Of a stretch of DNA of 64,000 nucleotides, positions 34,244 through 42,559 are shown piece after piece. The stretch covers positions 186,001-250,000 of the forward strand of contig NZ_JAKFFS010000005.1 of NCBI RefSeq assembly GCF_021502725.1, given 5' to 3'. Every line of letters starts with the position of its first letter. Position 1 is the stretch's first letter. Source of the stretch: Dyadobacter sp. CY345. Lineage in GTDB: Bacteria > Bacteroidota > Bacteroidia > Cytophagales > Spirosomataceae. The position numbers were made by a program, and so were the translations under genes. The notes beneath the pieces are model-generated. The model was given only the letters and a program-made list of their open reading frames with translations. It had not been told where the DNA came from and searched no databases.

Positions 34244-34275
34244 AAAAAAAGCGGGCTGAACAGTCCGCTTTTTTT
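34244..34275. terminator. Bidirectional terminator of the 75-residue gene
   Basis: 14-bp stem (34244-34257 with 34262-34275, one G-T pair), 4-nt loop, A/T runs on both sides. 21 bp past the stop of the minus-strand small gene. Confidence 0.85.
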
Positions 34276-34296
34276 AGAATCAAGTTTTGTTAAATA

Positions 34297-34524
34297 TTAT
34301 AATATTACCATAAAGTCAGAATCAGGACTTTTTTTCTCGTCCAGATACTCCCATGTTCTGATATTATCTTCAGGATATAAATTTCCCGGATCTTCCGGAC
34401 CTTCATCGCCAAGTGCCTCAACAAAAGCGTTCAAATCTCTTTTGTAGATGCCTTCTCTTGTTATGCCGTTTTTGTCAGTGAACAAAACAGCAGATAAATT
34501 CGTCGGCCAGCTCGTTGTTTCCAT
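34297..34524 (-). CDS. Small acidic protein of unknown function (75 residues)
   Basis: Not recognised. METTSWPTNLSAVLFTDKNG opening; the middle is rich in Asp/Glu/Pro (ALGDEGPEDPGNLYPEDNIR), ending DSDFMVIL. No signal peptide. Its own terminator and separate position support it as a real gene. Function unknown. Confidence 0.55.
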   Translation of the reverse strand: METTSWPTNLSAVLFTDKNGITREGIYKRDLNAFVEALGDEGPEDPGNLYPEDNIRTWEYLDEKKSPDSDFMVIL

Positions 34525-34757
34525 ATTCCATAAAGATTTGGTTTTTAATGTATTTCTAAAAAACTATACCTGCTAACTTGAATAAAAGTTAGTGTCTGAC
34601 TACTGTGCGTAATCAAACAGATCGTTCCAAATCGAACGTAAGTTCAATATTCAAAAATGGGTTTTAAGAAAATAGACATGGTTTTTAAATGTGGCAAACT
34701 ATTTGGCTCAACCACTACTATTGGTTCTTCTAAACACCTAAATTCTCAATATCGAAT

Positions 34758-35663
34758 ATGGCCAGATTAATTCTAACACTTATTTTATTGGTGTCAACAA
34801 TATGTTTGGTAAAAAGCAAGAACGTTATAACCGGCTCGTCTTTATATTTAGGTCAGCAACCTCCCGGAGCGATTGCCGAAATTTTCGCGCCGGGAATTAT
34901 ATCCTTATCGGATAGATATGAATATGGTTCTATCTTCTCCCGAAATGGAGAAGAATTTTACTATGCAGCGATCATCAATCAGAAGCCTCAGATTCTTTTG
35001 AAAAGGTTTGAAAATGGTCGCTGGAGCGAAGAGATCACAATTCTGGCAAATACCAAATATGAACACAACGACCCTTTCTTATCACCCGACTGAAAAAAAT
35101 TATATTTCATTTCTGATCGACCTATCGACGGACAGGGGAATGTCAAAGATTTTGATATCTGGTATTTAGAAAGAAAAAAAGGTGGTTGGTCAGCGCCAAT
35201 AAATGCTGGTACTGAAATCAACACGAATAAGAACGAATATTACATGTCATTTACCAACGACGGAACAATGTACTTTTCCTCGAATGGCGGAATAGATCAG
35301 AAAGATGATAAAAATTACGATATCCGGTATTCAAAATCTGTCGGCGATAAGTTCACAACTTCTCTAAAACTGAATGATGTAATTAATACCAAACATTATG
35401 AAGCAGATGTTTTCGTTGCACCTGATGAAAGTTATTTAATTTTCTGCGCTGAAAGACCGGACGGACTTGGTAAAGGTGACCTTTTCATTAGTTTAAAGGA
35501 CAAGAATGGAAACTGGCAAGAATCAACGAATATGGGTAAAGCAGTAAATTCAGAAGGTTATGAGTTTTGCCCTTTTGTTTCAAGTGACGGAAAATACCTA
35601 TTTTTCAGTCGCGATGGTGATATCTTTTGGATAGATGCTAAGGTAATTAACGCGTTTAGATAA
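34758..35663 (+). pseudogene. PD40/WD40-like beta-propeller protein split by an in-frame TGA
   Basis: A single reading frame of 301 codons with one stop inside. Part one (34758-35093) begins with a signal peptide (MARLILTLILLVSTICLVKS) and ends FLSPD-TGA at 35091-35093. Translation continues in the same frame (KKLYFISDRPIDGQG) to TAA at 35663. The motif SPDGKKLYFISDRP is the standard PD40 blade, so the stop replaces a glycine codon (GGA to TGA, one base). At least five blades are present. Either a nonsense mutation, a read-through gene or a base-call error. Intact relatives are secreted propellers, often in OmpA/TolB-like contexts. Confidence 0.8.
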
Positions 35664-35740
35664 AGACCAATAAATTACAACGTTCTTATAATCAGGAGAT
35701 TAAATGACTACCGAAGTTAGTACTTTAAAACTATCAAAAA

Positions 35741-35860
35741 GTATTTTACTTTAAAAAAATATAATATATAATAACATATTATTACTAATAGATAAAAATA
35801 ATAAATATTCAACTAATAGTAAAATTAAAAAGTATTATTCTTAATATACATATTGATGTT
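35741..35860. other. Extremely AT-rich intergenic block
   Basis: About 11% G+C over 120 bp (13 G/C by count), built of A/T runs and TATA-like steps. No gene. It precedes the hypothetical lipoprotein gene and may be a promoter region, a bent-DNA or nucleoid-protein binding site. Confidence 0.7.
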
Positions 35861-35960
35861 TTTTAACATTTTTGGCATCACAATCAGACGTATCATAATT
35901 ATTGTTGAACTTGCCATCACCCTTAGATGGGCGATTTCAATAAAAACCAAATTCAGATAT

Positions 35961-36749
35961 ATGCCAGATTTTAAACCTAAAAACAGTCTCTTGCCAACTA
36001 AAATACAACGTAAAACTTATATAAAATTTAAAGGAACTTGTCTTATTCCTGCGGTGGTTGCGCTGCTTGTAACTTCAATTTATGGCTGCAAAAGTTTTAA
36101 TAATAGTCCGAAATACAAATTTGAAGACGGCGTTTACAAGTCAAAACTTCATGGCGTAAAAGAACACGTTTATATCGAAAATGACCATGACTCCATCATT
36201 GTATATGAGATTACAAAAGGCGTCAAAAAATTGTCCGTCGGCAACTCTGTTCGCCCTGATAGCAAGTCACCATCGAAAAACTCGCTGAAAAATATTGGCG
36301 AAAACAAGTACTGGCAAAATGGATTTGATATCGATTTCGTTACAATTCCTTTCAAATTCCGCCCTTCAACAAACTCTTTTCCTAGGCAACTTAGTAATGA
36401 TTTGAATGGCGCAGTTTATTTGGGTTACAGAAATGATACTTACAGCGTCAGTTACACAAAAAATCCCATCGGTCATATAAGCCAGAAAATAGTCCATTAT
36501 GGATTATCTGCCGGCATTATTACCGGCTTTGGTACAACAGCCGTGAATCCTTACAACACCAACAATAATATCTTGATTGAATATGACGGTATGGTTTGGA
36601 CGAAAGGTATCGCGGTATTATTCGGGGTTGAAAAATTCACGTTTGGTTTAATAGGAGGAATTGACCACTTGCTAGACGAGAACAAAATGTTCTGGTACTA
36701 TCAGGGTAAACCGTATTTGGGAGTAGCCGTGGGGTTAAATTTGAATTGA
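35961..36749 (+). CDS. Hypothetical lipoprotein (262 residues)
   Basis: Not recognised. Start ATG 35961 (MPDFKPKNSLLPTKIQRKTY) chosen over ATG 35853, whose 36 added residues are hydrophobic and non-family-like. A long basic n-region is followed by a hydrophobic stretch and lipobox (SIYGC, Cys about residue 43). The mature part carries FEDGVYKSK, HVYIENDHDSIIVYEI and, toward the end, a glycine-rich membrane-like region (HYGLSAGIITGFGTTAVNPY, GVEKFTFGLIGGIDHLLD) finishing GVAVGLNLN, which looks like two or three beta-barrel or barrel-like strands. Sub-cellular place probably outer membrane. Function unknown. Confidence 0.6.
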   Translation: MPDFKPKNSLLPTKIQRKTYIKFKGTCLIPAVVALLVTSIYGCKSFNNSPKYKFEDGVYKSKLHGVKEHVYIENDHDSIIVYEITKGVKKLSVGNSVRPDSKSPSKNSLKNIGENKYWQNGFDIDFVTIPFKFRPSTNSFPRQLSNDLNGAVYLGYRNDTYSVSYTKNPIGHISQKIVHYGLSAGIITGFGTTAVNPYNTNNNILIEYDGMVWTKGIAVLFGVEKFTFGLIGGIDHLLDENKMFWYYQGKPYLGVAVGLNLN

Positions 36750-36905
36750 AAAATCATACTTCTATCATTTTATCAAATTTCAGAAACAGATTAAATTAGT
36801 CGGCTTTGCTGGATTGGCTTTTTAATGGTATTTGACAAAAGCGAGTACAGAAAAATCGCTATAATTTTTTTAAATTGCAAATACATTTCCCAATAAATAC
36901 TCTTG

Positions 36906-38627
36906 ATGAAAAACCTGATCCTTCAAGTCCTGACACCATTTTTCCTTTTAGGGAGCATTTTTTTAACGCTGTTTCCTGGCAACGAAAATCCGCTGGTTGA
37001 AGAAAGGCAAATCCCTATCGCTCTTTGTGCAACGCCGGGCGGGACACAAATCTTAGCGGCAGAAAACGGAAAATTTATTGGCGTCATGCCTGGCTGGGGA
37101 AGTTATTCCTACAAAATTTCTACTGCGAATGATAGTGCCCAATTCTATTTTGATCAGGGTCTGAATTTATATTATAGCTATCACATGAAAGAATCGCTGG
37201 CTTCTTTTAAAGAAGCTGCGCGTCTGGATCCAGCCTCAGCGATGACTTACTGGGGCCAGGCACTTGCCATGGGGCCATACTATAATGGAGCGCATACTTA
37301 CAAAATGCCAGCGGAGATCCAGCAAGTTCTAAATAATATGAACGAAAAAGTCGGCTTGACTACGAGCAAGGAAAAATCGCTGATCGAGATAATGAATTAT
37401 CGATATTCGCCCGACCTTACTGATTCAAAGCGGAAAGAACTAAACCTGGCTTACGCCGCTTCTATGCGCGAGCTTACTTTAAGTTTTCCTGACGACGACG
37501 ATATCAAAGCACTTTACGTGGACGCAATTATGCTGATTCATGCCTGGGACTTTTGGAATAGTGATGGTTCTCCAAAACCGTGGACGGAAGAAGTTGTACA
37601 ATTATGTCAAAAAATATTAGAAAAGAATCCGAACCATCCGGCGGCTTTACATTATCATATCCATCTCACCGAGGCGTCCCACCATCCGGAGGAAGCGCTT
37701 CCAAATGCTGATAAATTAAAAGATCTTTTTCCCGGCGTAGCGCACATGGTGCATATGTCGAGCCATGAATACCAGCGCAACGGACTTTTCGCCAAGGGAG
37801 TTGAAGTCAATGATGCGGCTGATAAAAATCTCGGTTTATACGATTCTCTCGCTAAAAACCTGACTCTCGCCATACACAGTCCTCATTATTTTGCCGTCCA
37901 AACTTACTGCGCAATGAGTGGCGGAATGTATGAAACGGGTATGCGGGATGCGCTTCGCTGTCGTGAGAGTGTCGCGCCGACAGCTGAAACAACCTATGAT
38001 CAGTATTTGTACATGCTACCTTCTTTAACGCTCGTGCGCCTTGGCAAATGGGATGAATTGTTGAAGGACAATAATGCTCCGGATGAGAGCTGGACGTATG
38101 CAAGTTTACTTGATGATTTTGCAAAAGGTATGGCTTATGTCAACACCGGAAAAATGGAACTTGCTAAACAGCATTTAACCCAGTTACAGAAAAAAGCGAA
38201 AGATCCGATTCTGGAGAAACGTAGAATTCCCTTTAACGCGCCATTACCGATCGCTTTGATCGCCGGAAAAATTCTTGAAGGCTCGATCCAATTCAAAGAA
38301 AAAAATACTGTTAAAGCAATCGCCAGCCTGAATGAGGCTATTAAATTTGAGGATGGTCTGATTTACACAGAACCAAACGACTGGCCAATTCCTGCCCGGC
38401 AGTTTTTAGGAGCCATTTATTTAAAAATGGGAAAACCTGCGCTGGCAGAAAATATCTACAAGGAAGACTTGGTATGGAATCCTGGCAACGGCTGGTCTTA
38501 CCTGGGGCTATACAAAAGCGCGGAGGCTCAGAAGAAAACAAAGAATCTTACAGACTACAAGAAAAAATATGAGCTGGCATTTTCTCATGCAGAGAAAATC
38601 CCGGAAGGGTCCGTTTTTATTCGTTAA
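36906..38627 (+). CDS. Exported TPR protein with conserved histidine motifs
   Basis: 573 residues from ATG 36906 (MKNLILQVLTPFFLLG), with an N-terminal membrane or signal segment. TPR units include AQFYFDQGLNLYYSYHMKES, EAARLDPASAMTYWGQALAMG and later PARQFLGAIYLKMGKPALAE. Two histidine-rich blocks stand out: LHYHIHLTEASHHPEEAL (about 240-257) and HMVHMSSHEYQRNG (about 280-293), which could bind metal. The family is seen in many environmental bacteria as uncharacterised TPR proteins. It may be a periplasmic metal-binding or enzyme-like TPR protein. A terminator follows directly. Confidence 0.8.
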   Translation: MKNLILQVLTPFFLLGSIFLTLFPGNENPLVEERQIPIALCATPGGTQILAAENGKFIGVMPGWGSYSYKISTANDSAQFYFDQGLNLYYSYHMKESLASFKEAARLDPASAMTYWGQALAMGPYYNGAHTYKMPAEIQQVLNNMNEKVGLTTSKEKSLIEIMNYRYSPDLTDSKRKELNLAYAASMRELTLSFPDDDDIKALYVDAIMLIHAWDFWNSDGSPKPWTEEVVQLCQKILEKNPNHPAALHYHIHLTEASHHPEEALPNADKLKDLFPGVAHMVHMSSHEYQRNGLFAKGVEVNDAADKNLGLYDSLAKNLTLAIHSPHYFAVQTYCAMSGGMYETGMRDALRCRESVAPTAETTYDQYLYMLPSLTLVRLGKWDELLKDNNAPDESWTYASLLDDFAKGMAYVNTGKMELAKQHLTQLQKKAKDPILEKRRIPFNAPLPIALIAGKILEGSIQFKEKNTVKAIASLNEAIKFEDGLIYTEPNDWPIPARQFLGAIYLKMGKPALAENIYKEDLVWNPGNGWSYLGLYKSAEAQKKTKNLTDYKKKYELAFSHAEKIPEGSVFIR

Positions 38628-38628
38628 C

Positions 38629-38672
38629 AAAAAGTCAGAGGTCAGGCAAAAATCCTGGCCTCTGACTTTTTT
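38629..38672. terminator. Bidirectional terminator after the TPR gene
   Basis: Long stem (38629-38646 with 38654-38672, one G-T pair), 7-nt loop, A and T runs on the flanks. Serves the TPR gene and the converging AhpD-like gene. Confidence 0.9.
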
Positions 38673-38715
38673 CTGATCTTAATTACACTTCTTGTTTAAA
38701 AAATAGAAGAACAAA

Positions 38716-39150
38716 TCAGACGGGCATAAGTCCTGTTGCGATTCCGATACGGTTCCAGGCATTAATCGTAATAATTGCCAGGATGATCTGCGCGAGGTAA
38801 CTTTCATTGAAAAGACTCGCAGCCGACTTGTAAGTGGTATCAGAAACGTGATTGCTAATCAAAGTCACTTCTTCTGTTAGTGCCAGAATTGCACGTTCCT
38901 CTTCCGAGAAAAAAGGCGTTTCGCGCCATGCATTAAGCGCATAAATACGCTGCTCAGTTTCTCCGGCTTTGCGCGCATCTTTTGTGTGCAAGTCGATGCA
39001 GTAAGCACATCCGTTAATTTGTGACGCCCGAATTTTAATCAAATCGTTATGCTTTCGTGTCAAAGGCGTACTTTCAATAAATTTATCCAAAGCAATGACC
39101 GCCTTATAGCCCGTAGGCTCAATTTTGCTAATGTTAATTCTCTTTTCCAT
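38716..39150 (-). CDS. Carboxymuconolactone decarboxylase-family (AhpD-like) protein
   Basis: 144 residues. The redox motif CAYCIDLHTKDAR (CxxC with a following His) is that of AhpD-type alkylhydroperoxidases rather than true decarboxylases. The rest fits the all-helical family (ISKIEPTGYKAVIALDKFIE, EEERAILALTEEVTLI, LAQIILAIITINAWNRIGIA). It probably acts in peroxide or thiol stress in the cytoplasm. It lies next to haemoglobin genes, which fits a stress locus but is on its own transcript or shared with the truncated haemoglobin. Confidence 0.87.
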   Translation of the reverse strand: MEKRINISKIEPTGYKAVIALDKFIESTPLTRKHNDLIKIRASQINGCAYCIDLHTKDARKAGETEQRIYALNAWRETPFFSEEERAILALTEEVTLISNHVSDTTYKSAASLFNESYLAQIILAIITINAWNRIGIATGLMPV

Positions 39151-39248
39151 TTTGTCTTCATTTTGGTTGATACAAAATTCGATATCAACTCAGACAAAAA
39201 ACTTAATCAGGTTTAAGAAATGGCTGGACTACAAAAAAATAAGATTTT

Positions 39249-39635
39249 TTATTCTATCATATTCTTTTGATAATGAGCAATCTTATGCTCAAATGTTTCA
39301 GCAATCTTTCCAGCTCTCCGTTTTGCTTCTTCTGACTTGTCTCCTGTAAAAAGCTCATCAATCGTTTCTGTGAACAAGGTCATCCAGGCCGCGAAATGTG
39401 AATAATCCACCGGTAACCTTTCGTGTTGCTGAAACGGATTGCCTGTGTAAGTCATCTCGCTGAGTAAAATTGTTTGCCAGAATTTATACATTTTTTCAAG
39501 ATGTGGCTCCCAATTTCCCTTAATTCTTGCTTCAAAAATGGGAGCAAGTTTAGCGTCAGATCTTACTTTGTCATAAAAAGTATCAACCAATAATTTGACC
39601 TCTTCAAGTGATACAATTTCCTTTTTCGTTTCCAT
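39249..39635 (-). CDS. Group III truncated haemoglobin
   Basis: 128-residue 2-over-2 globin. Motifs: LLVDTFYDKVRSDAKLAPIF, the conserved WxxxLxKMYxFW region (NWEPHLEKMYKFWQTILL), and the FTGDKSEEAKRRAGKIAETF helix. The proximal histidine is probably in FEQHERLPVDYSHFAAW region (H in SHFAAW). Group III proteins bind oxygen/NO and are thought to protect against NO. It is divergent from the cupin gene and the flavohaemoglobin, whose shared control region lies between. Confidence 0.88.
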   Translation of the reverse strand: METKKEIVSLEEVKLLVDTFYDKVRSDAKLAPIFEARIKGNWEPHLEKMYKFWQTILLSEMTYTGNPFQQHERLPVDYSHFAAWMTLFTETIDELFTGDKSEEAKRRAGKIAETFEHKIAHYQKNMIE

Positions 39636-39752
39636 GATTATTGATCAGTAAGTGAATCCTGGCTTAGGTTTGGTTGTTAAAAAAAATGCTAGCGATCATG
39701 TCCCATCGTCGTCCCTAATTACTCTTTTATGCAAATGTAGAGAATGTATTTA

Positions 39753-39778
39753 AATAAAAGATAAAAAGATCTTTTATT
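39753..39778. promoter_or_regulatory. Palindrome, candidate operator of the NO-stress genes
   Basis: aataaaagat (39753-39762), 6-nt spacer, atcttttatt (39769-39778): exact 10-bp arms. The 13-mer aaaagataaaaag inside it recurs at 39875-39887, near the cupin gene start. Position between truncated haemoglobin and cupin/flavohaemoglobin genes fits a regulator such as an Rrf2- or Crp/Fnr-type protein; the family is not readable. Confidence 0.5.
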
Positions 39779-39915
39779 ATTAAACTTTTACTTTAACTTT
39801 GTCTCATCGAAATTTTTACACCTTTTAAGTATAGCGCCTATGTGCCTCTATGCGCTAATTTCCTAAAAACCATTAAAAGATAAAAAGGTATTAATATATT
39901 TAATAAGTCAAAACT

Positions 39916-40212
39916 ATGATAATAAAAAAAGTATTTGAACAACTGGAAACTGCTACGCAACCGGTTGCAAAAATAATTCAATCAAACGAGCATTTCAAAA
40001 CGCTGGTAATCGGATTGAAAAAAGGAATGATCTGGAAGGAACATGAAACGAATGTTCCTACCAGACTACTTGTTACAGAAGGTTCCGTAATCTATAAAGA
40101 GAACGGAAGGTCAATCACACTTGACCAATACGACGATCTGGAAATTCCGGTTCACGTCGTCCATACACTTGAAGCCAGCGAAGACAGTCTTTGCTTTTTG
40201 GTTCAGGGTTAA
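39916..40212 (+). CDS. Small cupin-domain protein
   Basis: 98 residues with a single cupin fold: KTLVIGLKKGMIWKEHETNV, TRLLVTEGSVIYKENGRSIT, QYDDLEIPVHVVHTLEASED. The histidines in KEHE and PVHVVH are at the positions of cupin metal ligands, though one or two usual ligands are not visible. It starts at ATG 39916 and ends 49 bp before the flavohaemoglobin gene, so they are probably co-transcribed. Confidence 0.82.
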   Translation: MIIKKVFEQLETATQPVAKIIQSNEHFKTLVIGLKKGMIWKEHETNVPTRLLVTEGSVIYKENGRSITLDQYDDLEIPVHVVHTLEASEDSLCFLVQG

Positions 40213-40261
40213 AGGTCGCTCTCCTATAAAAAATCAATCATTTAACATTACAACACATCAC

Positions 40262-41476
40262 ATGATAACGCAGGAACAAAAGAATCTGGTTAAAGCTACG
40301 GTACCGATTTTGAAAGAAAACGGAGTTCTACTTACGACTCATTTTTACAAACGTATGTTTGTACATAACCCGGAATTGAAAAATGTTTTCAACATGGGCA
40401 ATCAGCAAAATGGCAGACAACAGACCGCCCTGGCAATGGCAGTTCTCGCTTATGCCGAAAACATTGAGAATCCCGGCGTGTTAATGCCTGTGGTTGATGG
40501 AATCGGACAAAAACATGTAAGTCTTAGTATTCGACCTGAACATTATATTATCGTCGGGGAACATCTTCTGGCTTCCATTTCGGAAGTTTTAGGAGCGGCT
40601 GCGACGCCGGAAATTCTGGATGCCTGGGGAGTTGCCTATTCCCAGCTGGCTGAGATTATGTCGGGATATGAGACAAAACTTTACCGACAGCAGGTTGAGA
40701 AAAAAGGGGGCTGGACAGGCTGGCGTCCGTTTATTGTAAAAGCGAAGGTTCAGGAGCCGACGGAAATTACTTCCTTTCATTTATATCCGGCGGACGGTGG
40801 CAACGTCGCGGATTTCACACCTGGTCAATTTTTGAGCGTTCGGTTGTTTTTACCCGAATTGAATCTGCTGCAACCACGCCAGTACAGTATATCAAACGCT
40901 CCGAACGGTATGTATTACAGGATTTCAGTAAAAAAAGAAATATCAGTCAACCCGAATCCAGATGGTTTAATCAGCAATCGCCTGCATGATTTCATCAACC
41001 CGGGTGACCTGATTGATGTCTCTGCTCCTGCCGGGACTTTTATGCTGAAAAATGAAAACGATCACCCGGTTGTATTTATCAGCGGCGGTGTAGGGCAAAC
41101 TCCGCTGATCAGTATGCTGGAAGAACTGATCAAAAGCGGAAGTAAAAAGCCTATAACCTGGATTCATGGAGCGCGTAACGAGGAAGTGCACGCTTTCAAA
41201 AAATTGATTGATTACTGGGCGGAAGATGAAAATGTGATTCAAAAACACATTTTTTACAATAATGCTGACAAACAATCATCGCCGGAGACATTTTATCCTG
41301 GCTGGGTGGAGCTGGATATTTTAGGACCTGAATTAATCGCTGAAAACACCGACTACTATATCTGCGGTCCGGCTCCATTTATTTCCAAACATTACAACCA
41401 TCTAATTACCAACGGGATAAAGAAGGAGTATATCCATTTTGAAGAATTCGGACCTCAAACTTTGAACCTTAATTAA
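40262..41476 (+). CDS. hmp: Flavohaemoglobin, nitric oxide dioxygenase
   Basis: 404 residues from ATG 40262 (MITQEQKNLVKATVPILKEN); an upstream in-frame ATG lies inside the cupin gene and is rejected. Globin domain at about 1-140 (LTTHFYKRMFVHNPELKNVF, proximal His in GIGQKHVSLSIRPEHY), FAD domain at about 150-255 (RQYSISNAPN), NAD(P)H domain at about 260-400 (FISGGVGQTPLISMLE). It converts NO and oxygen to nitrate using NAD(P)H. Operon with the cupin gene; divergent truncated haemoglobin suggests joint NO-responsive control. Confidence 0.95.
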   Translation: MITQEQKNLVKATVPILKENGVLLTTHFYKRMFVHNPELKNVFNMGNQQNGRQQTALAMAVLAYAENIENPGVLMPVVDGIGQKHVSLSIRPEHYIIVGEHLLASISEVLGAAATPEILDAWGVAYSQLAEIMSGYETKLYRQQVEKKGGWTGWRPFIVKAKVQEPTEITSFHLYPADGGNVADFTPGQFLSVRLFLPELNLLQPRQYSISNAPNGMYYRISVKKEISVNPNPDGLISNRLHDFINPGDLIDVSAPAGTFMLKNENDHPVVFISGGVGQTPLISMLEELIKSGSKKPITWIHGARNEEVHAFKKLIDYWAEDENVIQKHIFYNNADKQSSPETFYPGWVELDILGPELIAENTDYYICGPAPFISKHYNHLITNGIKKEYIHFEEFGPQTLNLN

Positions 41477-41479
41477 TGA

Positions 41480-41521
41480 GAAAACAGCTGCCCGGGAGAT
41501 TTTCTTCGGGCAGCTGTTTTC
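41480..41521. terminator. Bidirectional terminator after hmp
   Basis: Perfect 15-bp stem (41480-41494 with 41507-41521), 12-nt loop. Only four A/T flank the stem on each side of the G/C core, so termination is moderate. It also serves the converging DUF5683 gene. Confidence 0.75.
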
Positions 41522-41588
41522 TTATTATCACATTGTCATTAATTCACCAGGTTTCTGTGCTCCGCAATGACGGTTCAGCAGCCGTTCA

Positions 41589-42287
41589 TCATTTAAAGTT
41601 AAAGACCAGCCGAACCCCGGGAGCCAAACTTTGTATTATAGGTTGACTTAACTTTGGTTCCAGACGGAAAGTTAGGTCGTCAGACATATCAAAAGTTTTT
41701 AGATGCACTGCAACATTGGCTTCAATGATTGAGACGACATAAATGGCGGCAGTTACGACAACAGAAAGCTCAAAATAGCGTCGATAAGCATCCTTGTAAC
41801 GTCTCATCTGATCAATTGAGAATGGCCGCGCTTCCTGTCGTTCACCATTCAGAATTCCTCCACGATAATAAACAGGCAGGAAAGAACCGTTTGTTAGACC
41901 TGCTTTAATTTTCCCGTAGTTTTTATTGTCGGGATCTGCATTCAGATCATAAAATGACAGATAACCTCGAACAAAATCCTGATACCGAATCTGCCAATAT
42001 ATCGCCGTCCAGGTACCTCCCGCCAGGGCTGCATAAACCAGTGGAGCTTTCCAATAATCCCGGTTATAGATTTGCCCTGAACCTGGAATTAGTGCAGCAA
42101 GTCTGGTAGCCCTGGCTGGGTTTGGCACGAAGCTTCTTTTTTCGGTTTTCTGAGAATCGATTTCAGATAGTCCGGGATTTTGATTTTCCGATTCACCCAA
42201 ATAATGGACGGAAAAATTAGGCTCGACCGTTGAAGACAGTGCATAAGTAGATGACAGGATCAGAACGATCCAAAGGTAATTTTTCAT
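41589..42287 (-). CDS. DUF5683 domain membrane protein
   Basis: 232 residues with an N-terminal signal/membrane stretch (MKNYLWIVLILSSTYALSST). DUF5683 signature: NPARATRLAALIPGSGQIYN followed by RDYWKAPLVYAALAGGTWTA and a C-terminal membrane segment (VVVTAAIYVVSIIEANVAVH). The family occurs widely in Bacteroidota near cell-envelope or ParB genes; function not known. Here it stands alone and convergent with hmp. Confidence 0.85.
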   Translation of the reverse strand: MKNYLWIVLILSSTYALSSTVEPNFSVHYLGESENQNPGLSEIDSQKTEKRSFVPNPARATRLAALIPGSGQIYNRDYWKAPLVYAALAGGTWTAIYWQIRYQDFVRGYLSFYDLNADPDNKNYGKIKAGLTNGSFLPVYYRGGILNGERQEARPFSIDQMRRYKDAYRRYFELSVVVTAAIYVVSIIEANVAVHLKTFDMSDDLTFRLEPKLSQPIIQSLAPGVRLVFNFK

Positions 42288-42559
42288 GATGGCTAATAAA
42301 TTAAAATGAACCTCCTATCGCCTTATGGGCGCATTATTCTCACACCAAATGTATGGAAAGGCCTACCCGAAAACGCAGGAACTAACCGCCTTTAACATAC
42401 TTTATGATATTCCGCCATTCGTTTTTTACCATTAAATAGGTTCTTCAAAACCCGACCTTTGTTTATATACTGATGCTTGTAGAAATATATTATTTTTATA
42501 AATGACAAATGCGATCCGTTGCTCTTTCAAAATCTGTATTCCTTAAATTACACCACCTT

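Noticed and set aside
34758..35663. Two separate PD40 genes, or selenocysteine at the TGA
   Set aside because: Both parts share one frame and complete one blade motif; the expected residue is glycine, and no selenocysteine machinery or stem-loop was seen.
40121..40261. N-terminal extension of the flavohaemoglobin
   Set aside because: The extra residues lie inside the cupin gene in another frame and do not resemble the family; ATG 40262 gives a normal start.
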